A stretch of DNA of 64,000 nucleotides from Actinomadura citrea (GTDB lineage: Bacteria > Actinomycetota > Actinomycetes > Streptosporangiales > Streptosporangiaceae), in contig NZ_JACCBT010000001.1 of assembly GCF_013409045.1 (NCBI RefSeq), positions 1,798,001-1,862,000 of the forward strand, read 5' to 3'. This document shows, one piece after another, positions 8,580-16,022 of this stretch. The translations under genes and the position numbers were made by a program. The first letter of the stretch is position 1; every line of letters begins with the position of its first letter. The notes below the pieces were generated by a model, which was not told where the DNA came from, searched no databases, and saw nothing but the letters and a program-made list of their open reading frames with translations.

Positions 8580-8609
8580 GACCGTGCCAAGCGGACAGGG
8601 AACGGCAAC
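8580..8609 (-). promoter_or_regulatory. Shared-class promoter of DMT2
   Basis: GTTGCCG (8609-8603), 17 bases, ACGGTC (8585-8580) on the minus strand. A small CGGGA...TCCCG leader hairpin sits at 8542-8559. Confidence 0.75.
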
Positions 8610-8646
8610 CGCGGTGCCGAGGCGATCCGCGTGGCGCACGCAAAAG

Positions 8647-8686
8647 TGCCCCGGCGGGGACGGCGCGAAGCCGCCCCCACCGGGGC
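8647..8686 (-). terminator. P-family hairpin (copy 4), downstream of P4
   Basis: TGCCCCGGCGGG...CCCACCGGGGCA with inner CGGC/GCCG pairing, 28 bp after the P4 stop. It is the same element as after P1-P3, although P4 is separated from them by DMT1 and DMT2. Confidence 0.75.
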
Positions 8687-8713
8687 ACCGGGATCGGGCT
8701 CACTCCGGTGCGG

Positions 8714-10054
8714 TCACCGCACGAAGTAGAGCTCACTGAACAGGTCGCCGGTCGGCACCCGCTGGCCCCTGGAGGAGTCGACGGGGTCGAGGACGACCAG
8801 GTGGCCGGAGTCTCCCCGGAACTGGGCGAAGGGACCACCCGGTCCCCACGACCCGCCGAGGATCTTGCCCAGCGGACCGATCCCCGCCATCCGGGCCGCC
8901 CCGTCCGGGTGGCGCTGCGCGAAGCGCTCGGCCAGGCCGAGCATGCGCCGCGCGGCGTTCGCCTCGTCGACCACGATGGCCGGGCCGCCGCTGCCGTACT
9001 TCAGCAGGTCGACGACGTCGGTCGCGTTGACGAGCCCGGTGAGGCCGTCCAGACGGGGAGGATCTTCCGGCGCGAACCGCCGCTCGGCGACAAGCTCGCG
9101 GCGGACCGCCTCCTGGTGGTGCGGAGACAGGACGAACTTCCAGAGCTCGTCCGTTTCGCGCAGCTCGCCGTGGAGGTCGGACACCATCGGCTGCTCACCC
9201 CGGGCGACGGCTCCTACGAGCCGGTTCCCGAGGTGGTCAAGTGCGTCGCAGGCGAGAACCGTCACACGGTTCCGGTACTCGCCCAGCATCTTGTCGAGGA
9301 TTCCGGTGAACCCCTGCACGAAGAGGTCGCGGTCTCGCCTCGTCTTCGCGAACCACCTGCCGCACAGCTCGGGGGAGGCGATCTCCTCCTGCAGCGCGGG
9401 GAGCAACGGAAGCCAGTACTCCTCGGCGGGAACGCGGAACACGACTCGCACCTTGGGCCCGTCTCCGGGCAGGGCGCGAACCAGCTTCGCCACACTGCCG
9501 GCGAGGAGCCAGAACGACTCCCGCGTCCCGAGCTGGTGCCCGTCGGCCCCGAAGCCGATGGACGTGATGGGCTCGTTCATCGACCGCAGGAACCGTTCGG
9601 ACGTCAGCAGCTCCAGCGGGAACTCGCGCTTCTCCGTCCGTGCGACCGGACGGCGCCTGCCACGCAGGTTGCCGGCGCCCACGAGGAGCGTGATGACCTT
9701 GGGTGCGGCGCCCCCGAACGCGTGTTCCAGGTCGCCTCCGATCCACCAGTGGTCCGTCTCCTCGCCGTTGCGGTACCCCGCGTAGGCGAGACCGTCAGGA
9801 CCGGCGGTGGTGTCGACGACGGCCTCCTGCTTGGCGAACATGCCGTGCAGGTCGAGCCCGTCCACGACGGCATCCAGCCGGCGGCACGCCTCACGCGAGG
9901 CGCCCCGCAGCGGCCGGCGTGGTCCGCCGACCTCGCGCCGCAGGCCGGCGAGGCTTTCGCCCGCCGACAATTCGACCGGCTTGAGGACCTGCGGGACCTC
10001 CGGTACCCGCTGGCCGCTGGACTCCGCGAGGAGCCGCCTGATCGGGAATGACAT
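8714..10054 (-). CDS. P4: member of the unrecognised P family
   Basis: A 446-aa soluble protein of unknown function. The ATG at 10054 has AAGGAGG seven bases upstream. The central motif is FRVPAEEYWLPLLP, followed by GRWFAKTRRDRDLF and an amphipathic helix, then TDELWKFVLSP, close to P2 (GDELWNLILDP). The end VLDPVDSSRG...DLFSELY parallels P2. It lacks the KPYGKPARS segment of P1 and P3. Its promoter, leader hairpins (10091-10107 and 10111-10130) and downstream hairpin match the other three members. P2 and P4 appear to be the closest pair. Confidence 0.75.
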   Translation of the reverse strand: MSFPIRRLLAESSGQRVPEVPQVLKPVELSAGESLAGLRREVGGPRRPLRGASREACRRLDAVVDGLDLHGMFAKQEAVVDTTAGPDGLAYAGYRNGEETDHWWIGGDLEHAFGGAAPKVITLLVGAGNLRGRRRPVARTEKREFPLELLTSERFLRSMNEPITSIGFGADGHQLGTRESFWLLAGSVAKLVRALPGDGPKVRVVFRVPAEEYWLPLLPALQEEIASPELCGRWFAKTRRDRDLFVQGFTGILDKMLGEYRNRVTVLACDALDHLGNRLVGAVARGEQPMVSDLHGELRETDELWKFVLSPHHQEAVRRELVAERRFAPEDPPRLDGLTGLVNATDVVDLLKYGSGGPAIVVDEANAARRMLGLAERFAQRHPDGAARMAGIGPLGKILGGSWGPGGPFAQFRGDSGHLVVLDPVDSSRGQRVPTGDLFSELYFVR

Positions 10055-10136
10055 ACGTCATCCCTCCTTCTTTCGATTGTTGTCGCCCGCCCGCACGCTT
10101 CGTGCGGACGGCCCGGTCCGAGGACCGGGCAAGGGT

Positions 10137-10166
10137 GACCGTGCCGCGCTCGCGGCGTCTGGCAAC
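10137..10166 (-). promoter_or_regulatory. Shared-class promoter of P4
   Basis: GTTGCCA (10166-10160), 17 bases, ACGGTC (10142-10137) on the minus strand. Two leader hairpins follow, then the A-rich CGAAAGAAGGAGG. Confidence 0.75.
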
Positions 10167-10193
10167 GCCGTCAGGCCGTAAGACCGTCACCGG

Positions 10194-10217
10194 GCGGGAA
10201 CGCGATGCGCGTCCCGC
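10194..10217 (-). terminator. Hairpin directly after the TerD-CAP gene
   Basis: GCGGGaACGCG-atg-CGCGTcCCGC lies immediately next to the stop codon. A U-tract is absent. Confidence 0.5.
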
Positions 10218-11639
10218 TTACACGGAGCCGAAGAGTTGCGTCCAGTAGGTGCCCGCCTTGCCGCCCCCCTGGAAGCCGACCCCTATGTGGGTGAAGTCGG
10301 ACTTGAGGATGTTGGCGCGGTGTCCAGGGCTGTCCATCCAGCCCTGGACGACCTCGGCGGGGGAGCGCTGGCCGCAGGCGATGTTCTCGCCGATGCCGAG
10401 ATGCGTGGAACCTGCGGCGCGGGCGCGGTCCCAGGGCTGCGTTCCCTCGGGGGAGGTGTGGGAGTAGAAGCGGCGGGCGACCATGTCCTCGCTGTACGCC
10501 TGGGCGGCGACGGTCAGGGTCGCATCGTCGGCGAGCGGCCGGAGGCCGTGGGCGGCGCGGTGGGCGTTGGTGAGCGAGACGACCTCGGCGGCGAAGCGCG
10601 ACCGGCCGGCGGGGGAGAACGGCGTCGCCCACAGGATCGTCCAGTAGAGGTCGCGGTCGCGGCCCCTCCCGGCGGCGTGGCCGATGCCGACGTCGCAGAG
10701 CTCCCCGTTGCGCAGGGCGTCCACCGGCTGCCCGCCGTCCAGGTGGTACCGGGTGAACTCCTCCAGCGAGCGCGGGCCGGACACGAACTGCTCGTCGACG
10801 GTCAGGTACACGTAACCGTGCAGGGTGACGTGGTCGAAGACCGACATGCCGTCCGGTCCGTCGGCGTCCAGCCGGCGCTGCGCGGCCATGACGGCGGCGT
10901 GCGCCTGCGCGGCCGCGGTGAGCCGGCCGTCCAGGTTGACGGGCGGCAGCCCGTTCCGGGCCCGCCGGGAGCCGACCTCGCGGGCGAAGGACTTCAGATG
11001 CCGGACGGAGACCGGCGGCCGGGCCGGACGGGACACGGCGGGCGGGGGAGGCGGTGCGGCCGGCGGCGGCGCGGCCGGAGGCATGGGCGGCATGGCCGGA
11101 GGCATGGGCGGCATGGTCGGAGGCATGGGCGGCATGGTCGGGGGAGGGGCCTGGGAGCCGTCGTCGGTGACGTCGACGCCGAAGTCGCGGGCGAGCCCGG
11201 CCAGGCCGTCGGCGTACCCCTGGCCGATGGCGCGCAGCTTCCACCGGTCTCCGCGCCGGTAGATCTCCACGAGCAGCAGGACGGTCTCCGTCGCCGGACG
11301 CGGCGGGCTGAACCGGGCCACCACCGCGCCGTTGCTCCCGACGGCCCGCAGCACGGGGGCGGGCAGGCGGCTCAGCGGGGTCCCGGCATCGGCCGCGCTG
11401 ATGACCACCGTGACGCGGCTGGCGCCGGCCCGCAGCCGCGGCGGATCCACCATGACGGCTCCGGCCCCCAGACGGGCACCGGGAGCGGAGGGCTGGTTGT
11501 AGAAGACGAAGTCCTGGTCGCCGCTCACCTTCCGGTCGTCGCCGGTGATCAACGCGGACAGGTCGAACGGCCCCGGCACCTCGATCGAGACGGCCCCGCC
11601 GGGCAGCGGAAGGTTCCCACCGGCAACCAGCTCGCGCAT
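10218..11639 (-). CDS. TerD domain fused to two CAP/SCP (PR-1-like) domains
   Basis: A 473-aa protein. Residues 1-165 are TerD-like (PGPFDLSALI, GDQDFVFYNQP, LRAIGQGYADGLAGLARDFGV), as in calcium-binding tellurium-resistance and stress proteins. A Pro/Met-rich linker of about 40 residues follows. The rest holds two CAP domains. The first (about 215-330) is degenerate. The second (about 340-473) keeps RFYSHTSPEGTQPWDR, GENIACG and the classic PGHRANILKSDFTHIGVGF, given here in parts. CAP domains are usually exported, but there is no signal peptide, so location is uncertain. It is monocistronic, with a promoter of the shared class. Confidence 0.85.
   Translation of the reverse strand: MRELVAGGNLPLPGGAVSIEVPGPFDLSALITGDDRKVSGDQDFVFYNQPSAPGARLGAGAVMVDPPRLRAGASRVTVVISAADAGTPLSRLPAPVLRAVGSNGAVVARFSPPRPATETVLLLVEIYRRGDRWKLRAIGQGYADGLAGLARDFGVDVTDDGSQAPPPTMPPMPPTMPPMPPAMPPMPPAAPPPAAPPPPPAVSRPARPPVSVRHLKSFAREVGSRRARNGLPPVNLDGRLTAAAQAHAAVMAAQRRLDADGPDGMSVFDHVTLHGYVYLTVDEQFVSGPRSLEEFTRYHLDGGQPVDALRNGELCDVGIGHAAGRGRDRDLYWTILWATPFSPAGRSRFAAEVVSLTNAHRAAHGLRPLADDATLTVAAQAYSEDMVARRFYSHTSPEGTQPWDRARAAGSTHLGIGENIACGQRSPAEVVQGWMDSPGHRANILKSDFTHIGVGFQGGGKAGTYWTQLFGSV
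11077..11139 (-). repeat. Three 21-bp tandem repeats encoding the Pro-Met linker
   Basis: GGAGGCATGGGCGGCATGGYC occurs three times head to tail (11077-11097, 11098-11118, 11119-11139). On the coding strand it encodes repeating M-P-P units between the TerD and CAP domains. Repeat number is likely to vary between strains. Confidence 0.85.
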
Positions 11640-11688
11640 CGCCTACCCCCGTCCTCACCGCGCCGACCGAACACAAGCGCTCGTCAAG

Positions 11689-11718
11689 GACCGTACGAGG
11701 GCGTCTCGCGACGGCAAG
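11689..11718 (-). promoter_or_regulatory. Shared-class promoter of the TerD-CAP gene
   Basis: CTTGCCG (11718-11712), 17 bases, ACGGTC (11694-11689) on the minus strand, about 50 bp before the ATG. No strong leader hairpin is apparent here. Confidence 0.7.
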
Positions 11719-11754
11719 GGAACCGGGAGGGCGCCTCGACGGCCCGCACGAGGT

Positions 11755-11782
11755 GTGGCCCCTGGATCGCTCCAGGGGCCAC
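11755..11782 (-). terminator. Terminator hairpin of the OtsB-like gene
   Basis: GTGGCCCCTGG-atcgct-CCAGGGGCCAC, 43 bp past the stop codon. Confidence 0.7.
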
Positions 11783-11825
11783 GGGTGGGGTGGTCGCGCC
11801 GCAGTCAGCGACTACGGCGCGCTTG

Positions 11826-12647
11826 TCACCGAGTGAGGTTGCACAGCCTCATCAGCATCGCGAGCGTGCCCAGGGGGCCGTCCACGAGCAGGTCGGACCG
11901 TGCCTTCACAGCGGCGTTGTCGGACGTGCCCACCTTGAGGGTGGGGACGCCCTTGGCCCTCAGCGCGTCGAGGACGTCGAAGGCCGCCAGGTCCGGCTCG
12001 CTGTCGCCCGCGTAGAGGACCACGGAGGGCTCCCACGGGAGGGCGGCGACGAACCAGGCGAGGGCGTCCCTCTTGTTGACCTTCGGGCCGAGCTCGATCA
12101 CGTTGTGACCGGGCAGGCACACCAGGCCGGTTTCGTCGGCCAGGTGCGTGAGGCCGGCGACCAGCCCGGCGACCGTGTCGGGGTCCGTGCCGGCCTCGTA
12201 GTGGACGGCGCGGAAGTGCGACTTCACGCCCTCGATGCTCGCGTCGGCCAGACCGGCCGCCGCCAGCACTTCGGACAGCTTCGCGTCGACCACGGACAGC
12301 GTGGCCGGGCGATCGACCGGCTGGGTGAGCCGGCCGTGGTGGTACCACTCGCACCCGAACTGGCCGAGCACGTGCAGCCCCTCACCGAGGAGACCGAAGC
12401 TCTGGACCTGCCCGACCGATCGTCCGGTGAGCATGCCCGTGGCGCCGGTCTGGGCGACGAGCCTGTCGAGCACCGGGCGGTACCGGCCGTCGACGGTCGG
12501 CATGGTCGGGAACTTGACGACCTTCCACATCGTCCCGTCCCCGTCCAGCATGATGACGGCCCGCTCGGGGTTCTCCGCGAAGGCCTCCCAGGCCTTCTTG
12601 CCCGCCTCCGACACGAAGGTGAGCACGTGGTTGTTATCTGCGTGCAT
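11826..12647 (-). CDS. HAD-family phosphatase resembling trehalose-6-phosphate phosphatase (OtsB-like)
   Basis: A 273-aa cytosolic HAD enzyme. Motif I reads IMLDGDGTMW (nucleophile Asp in DGDGT). GMLTGRS matches the sugar-phosphatase S/T-G-R loop. GHNVIELGPKVNK provides the conserved Lys of motif III, and VLYAGDSEPD is motif IV. The arrangement matches OtsB, which dephosphorylates trehalose-6-phosphate to trehalose. No OtsA synthase is nearby, but a GH15 enzyme (a family that includes actinobacterial trehalases) lies 4 kb away under the same promoter type. Start ATG at 12647 follows AAAAGGAG. It could be another sugar-phosphate phosphatase. Confidence 0.78.
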   Translation of the reverse strand: MHADNNHVLTFVSEAGKKAWEAFAENPERAVIMLDGDGTMWKVVKFPTMPTVDGRYRPVLDRLVAQTGATGMLTGRSVGQVQSFGLLGEGLHVLGQFGCEWYHHGRLTQPVDRPATLSVVDAKLSEVLAAAGLADASIEGVKSHFRAVHYEAGTDPDTVAGLVAGLTHLADETGLVCLPGHNVIELGPKVNKRDALAWFVAALPWEPSVVLYAGDSEPDLAAFDVLDALRAKGVPTLKVGTSDNAAVKARSDLLVDGPLGTLAMLMRLCNLTR

Positions 12648-12743
12648 GAGCTGTTCGCTCCTTTTGTTTGGTGCGTGGCGACCTCGTCTTGCTCGCCACT
12701 CCGGTGAGAGGGTTCCTGGTCAAGCCAGGACCCTCTTGCCTGA

Positions 12744-12773
12744 GACCGTCCCTGACCAGGTGAGAGACGCAAG
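12744..12773 (-). promoter_or_regulatory. Shared-class promoter of the OtsB-like gene
   Basis: CTTGCGT (12773-12767), 17 bases, ACGGTC (12749-12744) on the minus strand. Leader hairpins include GTGGCGA...TCGCCAC at 12675-12699. The interval 12780-12960 beyond it holds nothing I can identify except a short AT-rich patch near 12900-12945. Confidence 0.72.
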
Positions 12774-12967
12774 TGAGGGATCCGGGCCTCCCCGTACCGC
12801 CGAGCGGCCGGGCGGAAGCAGGCTCCACGGACCGTGCCCGGGCCGGAGCGCCCACGGGCGGTGGTCGGGCCGACCGCCGGGACCGCTGGCCGGCGTGACG
12901 CCTTTTTCAAAGTGATACGGCGTATTTTTCAATCATCCCATCTCTCCTGTGATCAACCTCACACATG

Positions 12968-12996
12968 GTTGCGAATGGTGAGGAGGAGGGACGGTT
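12968..12996 (+). promoter_or_regulatory. Shared-class promoter of the zinc-ribbon microprotein
   Basis: GTTGCG (12968-12973) followed by 17 bases and ACGGTT (12991-12996). Spacing is one base shorter than in the other members. A TCACG...CGTGA leader stem follows, then ACAAAAACAAAAGGGG. Confidence 0.6.
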
Positions 12997-13079
12997 CTGT
13001 GTGTCACGACCAAGGGGCGTGATCGTCCGCGGCCACCGATTTCGCGGGCGCGCACAAAAACAAAAGGGGTGTATTCCCT

Positions 13080-13196
13080 ATGACCTGCACCAACGTTGTC
13101 AACGGCAAGGTGTGCGGCGGCCAGATGTTCAAGCCCGGTAACCAGGGCGGGAGCATGTGGCTCTGCGGTACGTGCGGGGCGGTGAAGCAGAGCTGA
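13080..13196 (+). CDS. 38-aa zinc-ribbon-like microprotein
   Basis: The ATG at 13080 opens a 38-codon frame ending at TGA 13194-13196. The peptide contains Cys3, Cys12, Cys29 and Cys32; the last pair is in CGTCG, a typical zinc-knuckle turn, so a small four-Cys zinc ribbon is plausible. It starts MTCTNVVNGKVCGG and ends GTCGAVKQS. It has an AAAAGGGG Shine-Dalgarno sequence, the shared promoter upstream and a strong intrinsic terminator downstream, which together argue that it is a real gene despite its length. Codon choice is less GC3-biased than in large genes. Function unknown. Confidence 0.7.
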   Translation: MTCTNVVNGKVCGGQMFKPGNQGGSMWLCGTCGAVKQS

Positions 13197-13266
13197 CCCT
13201 GTCAAGCACGTGCCGGTCGACCTCGTCGGCTAGCAAATTTTTTTATTTTTGTTTCTTTTCTTAAAT

Positions 13267-13307
13267 CGCCGGTCGTCTCTGCCTAGAGGCGACCGGCACT
13301 TTTTTGG
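13267..13307 (+). terminator. Rho-independent terminator of the microprotein gene
   Basis: GCCGGTCG...CGACCGGC stem followed by a six-T run; the best canonical terminator in region A. Between here and 13541 nothing else is evident. Confidence 0.9.
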
Positions 13308-13541
13308 CCGGCCATGGCCGGATTGAGAAGTCGGAGAGTGGTCTGACTTCACGCACCGTCGCAATGCCTGCGCACTCTTGTGTCGCGCAGTCGCCGGGCC
13401 GCCCGGTCGGACAGGTCACCTGGGAACCCGCTCGCCCGGACGGGCGAAGTCGGAGCGGATCCGGCGGGTGAGCGTGCCGGCGCACCCCTGCCCGGTACTC
13501 CGGGCCCACCGCCTTGTGCCGGTTTCGCGATGAACTTCCGA

Positions 13542-13571
13542 GTTGCCATCGCGCCGTGTTTCAGGACGGTT
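13542..13571 (+). promoter_or_regulatory. Shared-class promoter of DMT3
   Basis: GTTGCCA (13542-13548), 17 bases, ACGGTT (13566-13571). The leader forms CTCGCCT...AGGCGAG (13595-13623) with an internal CCCT/AGGG pair, then GCAAAAGGAGG. Confidence 0.75.
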
Positions 13572-13677
13572 AACGGTGCCGACTCGACAGTCGGCTCGCC
13601 TCGACCCCTCAGGGGCAGGCGAGACACAACAACCACTCCGGTCTAGGGCCGGGTGGGATGCAAAAGGAGGGACCTTC

Positions 13678-15324
13678 GTGTCCATCGAAACTGCTGCGGT
13701 TGGAACCAACCGCGGTGCCTCCCGCTGGGGGGGTGCCATCATCGTGCTGATCCCGAGCCTCGTTCTGCTCGGCAGCATGTTCTCCCAGGGGGTGGGAGGC
13801 GCTCTCACCACGTCGGCCACGGTCGCCCTGGCGAGCGCCGCCCTCATCGTCCTGGTCGGGGCGCCCTTCCTGGGTGCCTACTCGGCCTGGACGTACCGCA
13901 AGCACGGGCTCTCGATGCTCCGCATGGGGACCCGTGGGGAGGAGAGGACGAGGATCTTCGAGTCGCTGGGCGGCGGTTTCACCGTCGACGCGGCGATCCT
14001 GCGATGGGTCTTCGTCGTCGTGATCGGGCTCACCAGCCTGGGCATCAACATCGGGATCGCCGAGGCCGATCGAAGCATCGGCACCGGGCCCCGTACCGCC
14101 ATCATGACGCTGGGCACGCTCCTGGCGGGCGTCACGGTCTACGTGGTGAACCGCCACTGGAACCAGCTCGTCATGAGGGTCGTTCTGCTCGGCGGCGTCG
14201 TGTTCGCCGTCGCTCTGTTCAGCAGCGACGGGCACATCGAACTCGCCGGCCTCGTGTGGGCGGCGGTCGTCGGTCTGCACATGTTCATGGTGCAGAAGGC
14301 ACTGACGGCCTTCGGCACCGAGGCCTTCGACGCCGAGACGAACAAGCAGCTGAGCCAGCGCTACCGGGACATCGGCATGACGCTGGCCAACGGCATCACG
14401 TTCTTCCTCATCCTGGGCTACGCCGGGTGGAAGGACGCACTGCCCACCCCGGACAAGTTCGAGGGTGCGCCGCTGCCGCTGTGGATCCTGTACCTGGCGA
14501 TCCCGGCGACGGTCATGGTCCTCCCCGTCCTGGGGATGAACTGGGCGCGCAACCGGCTGGACGAGGGCGGTCAGGCGATGCTCACCTCGACGGCCCCCGT
14601 GTGGGGTGCCCTCGCGGCGCTCATGCTGGCCTCCTTCGGCTGGGTCAACCCCCCGACGCTCGACTCCGCTCAGTGGGTCGGCATCGGAGTGGTCGTCCTC
14701 GCCGCTCTCGGGGCGGGGCTCGACGCCTCGACCCGTGCCAAGTGGGAGGCCCGGCTCGCCCAGAGGGAGAACGAGCTGGCGATCGCATGGCGCGAGGTCG
14801 AGTCGGCGAACACCGATCGCGGGAACGCGATCGACGCTCGTGACGAGGCCAACCGCCAGGCGCGTGCGGCGACCACCGCACGTGACACGGCGGTCAGCCA
14901 GTTCAACGAGGTGGACGTCAAGCTGCGCGAGGAGATCGCCCAGCGTGAGCGGCTCCAGGCCGAACTGGACGCCCTGAAGGCGGAGGCACAGCCCCCCGCC
15001 GCCAACGGCGTCAAGTCGGTCGAGTACGTCGAGGCCACCGGGCTGGTCGGCACGCCGGACGGGGAGATCCGTCTCGGCTTCGCCGGCGGGCTCACCGTCG
15101 AGACCGGCGACGGCCTCGTGATCGAGGGCAAGGGCGTCCACGGAGCGACCGTCGGCAGCGACGGGCGCTTCAGGGGCGACCGGGTGGCTCGCGGCACCGT
15201 CACGTGTGGCGGCCGTGAGTTCCAGTTCCGGGACGGCGAGGCCGTGCAGGCCGACCCCGACGGGAACTACCGCATCGAGCGGGTGTCCTACGGGAGCTCG
15301 ACCGGCGCTCAGAGCGCCGAGTAG
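13678..15324 (+). CDS. DMT3: DMT-like membrane protein with coiled-coil and C-terminal beta-rich domain
   Basis: A 548-aa protein. The GTG at 13678 has AAAGGAGG upstream; the open frame above it overlaps the promoter. Residues 10-350 contain about ten hydrophobic segments in a DMT-like layout. Residues 352-437 form a long charged coiled coil (RDEANRQARAATTARDTAV, LREEIAQRERLQAELDAL). Residues 445-540 are Gly/Val-rich with alternating strands (GTPDGEIRLGFAGG, GVHGATVGSDGRFRG) and look like a small beta domain. Such an extension is not part of ordinary DMT transporters and suggests oligomerisation or a cytosolic partner. It is monocistronic, followed by the 83-bp repeats and a terminator. Confidence 0.72.
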   Translation: MSIETAAVGTNRGASRWGGAIIVLIPSLVLLGSMFSQGVGGALTTSATVALASAALIVLVGAPFLGAYSAWTYRKHGLSMLRMGTRGEERTRIFESLGGGFTVDAAILRWVFVVVIGLTSLGINIGIAEADRSIGTGPRTAIMTLGTLLAGVTVYVVNRHWNQLVMRVVLLGGVVFAVALFSSDGHIELAGLVWAAVVGLHMFMVQKALTAFGTEAFDAETNKQLSQRYRDIGMTLANGITFFLILGYAGWKDALPTPDKFEGAPLPLWILYLAIPATVMVLPVLGMNWARNRLDEGGQAMLTSTAPVWGALAALMLASFGWVNPPTLDSAQWVGIGVVVLAALGAGLDASTRAKWEARLAQRENELAIAWREVESANTDRGNAIDARDEANRQARAATTARDTAVSQFNEVDVKLREEIAQRERLQAELDALKAEAQPPAANGVKSVEYVEATGLVGTPDGEIRLGFAGGLTVETGDGLVIEGKGVHGATVGSDGRFRGDRVARGTVTCGGREFQFRDGEAVQADPDGNYRIERVSYGSSTGAQSAE

Positions 15325-15381
15325 AGCTGTCGTTCAAAAGTTCCGGCCTTAACCGGCACCGCGTGTAGGCGGATGCGAGGT

Positions 15382-15649
15382 GAGGGCCGGCCAACCCTCC
15401 CTTCGCGTTCGGCGAAACGTGGTGTCGGCCTCGGCAGATGCCGCGGTTCAACCGAGTGTGGAGCGAGGGTCCGGCCAAACCCTCCTCTGCATCTCGGTGA
15501 ACCGCAGCGTCGGCCTCGGCGGGCGTCACGGCGTAGTCGGGTGCGAGGTGAGGGTCGGCCAACCCTCCCTTCGCATCTGGCGAAACTGTGGCGTCCGCCT
15601 AGGCGGGCACTTCGGTGTAGTCGGATGAGACGAGGGTCGGCCAACCCTC
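15382..15649. repeat. Four 82-85-bp imperfect tandem repeats, each with a GAGGGT...ACCCTC hairpin
   Basis: The hairpin core GAGGGTYGGCCAACCCTC recurs at 15382-15399, 15465-15484, 15550-15567 and 15632-15649, a period of 82-85 bp. The flanking CGTCGGCCTCGGCGGGC and GGCGAAAC segments also recur with substitutions. A related GAGGGTCGGAGG...CCTCCGAC hairpin follows near 15703. No open frame with coding bias spans it. The lack of identical repeats and unique spacers rules out a CRISPR array. Confidence 0.8.
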
Positions 15650-15777
15650 CGTCGAATCCGACGAACCCTAAGTGTCCGAGCCGAGTGCGGCACGGAACCT
15701 CACGCGAGGGTCGGAGGCTGGCCGCCTCCGACCTCAGCACCGAGCGGAAGGGAGCGCCACTCCACTCCGCTTCTCGA

Positions 15778-15851
15778 TGGTCGTCCGGGGGCAACCCCGG
15801 ACGGCCATCACCTTTACGGCCGGTCCTTGCCAGACCGGCCGTTTCTCTTTT
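15778..15851 (+). terminator. Two consecutive hairpins ending the DMT3/repeat transcript
   Basis: GTCCGGGG-gcaa-CCCCGGAC with flanking pairs (15778-15807), then ACGGCCGGTC...GACCGGCCGT followed by TTTCTCTTTT (15816-15851). The second has the form of an intrinsic terminator and implies that transcription from DMT3 passes through the repeats. Confidence 0.8.
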
Positions 15852-15903
15852 CCGGAGCCGGGCTTGGGGCCCCTCTCTTCGGCGGGGGAGAAGTGATCGG
15901 ACG

Positions 15904-15939
15904 CAAAAAACCGGCCCGCGTCCAGGAGACGCGGGCCGG
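15904..15939 (-). terminator. Terminator of the GH15 gene
   Basis: On the minus strand GGCCCGCGTC-tcctg-GACGCGGGCC is followed by a run of six T. It lies 84 bp past the GH15 stop. Confidence 0.88.
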
Positions 15940-16022
15940 GTGAGGGCGGCCGTTGCCGGCCACCCTCTGGTGGGAGCGGCCGTTACCGACCGCATCCCGG
16001 TGTTACAGCCGCTTGAGCCCGA

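Noticed and set aside
15382..15649. Possible CRISPR array
   Set aside because: Repeat units are about 83 bp, imperfect along their whole length, with no unique spacers of constant size and no cas genes.
15373..15995. Open frames on both strands over the 83-bp repeats
   Set aside because: They are Arg/Pro/Ser-rich with no start context or codon bias and follow from high GC; the region reads better as non-coding repeats.
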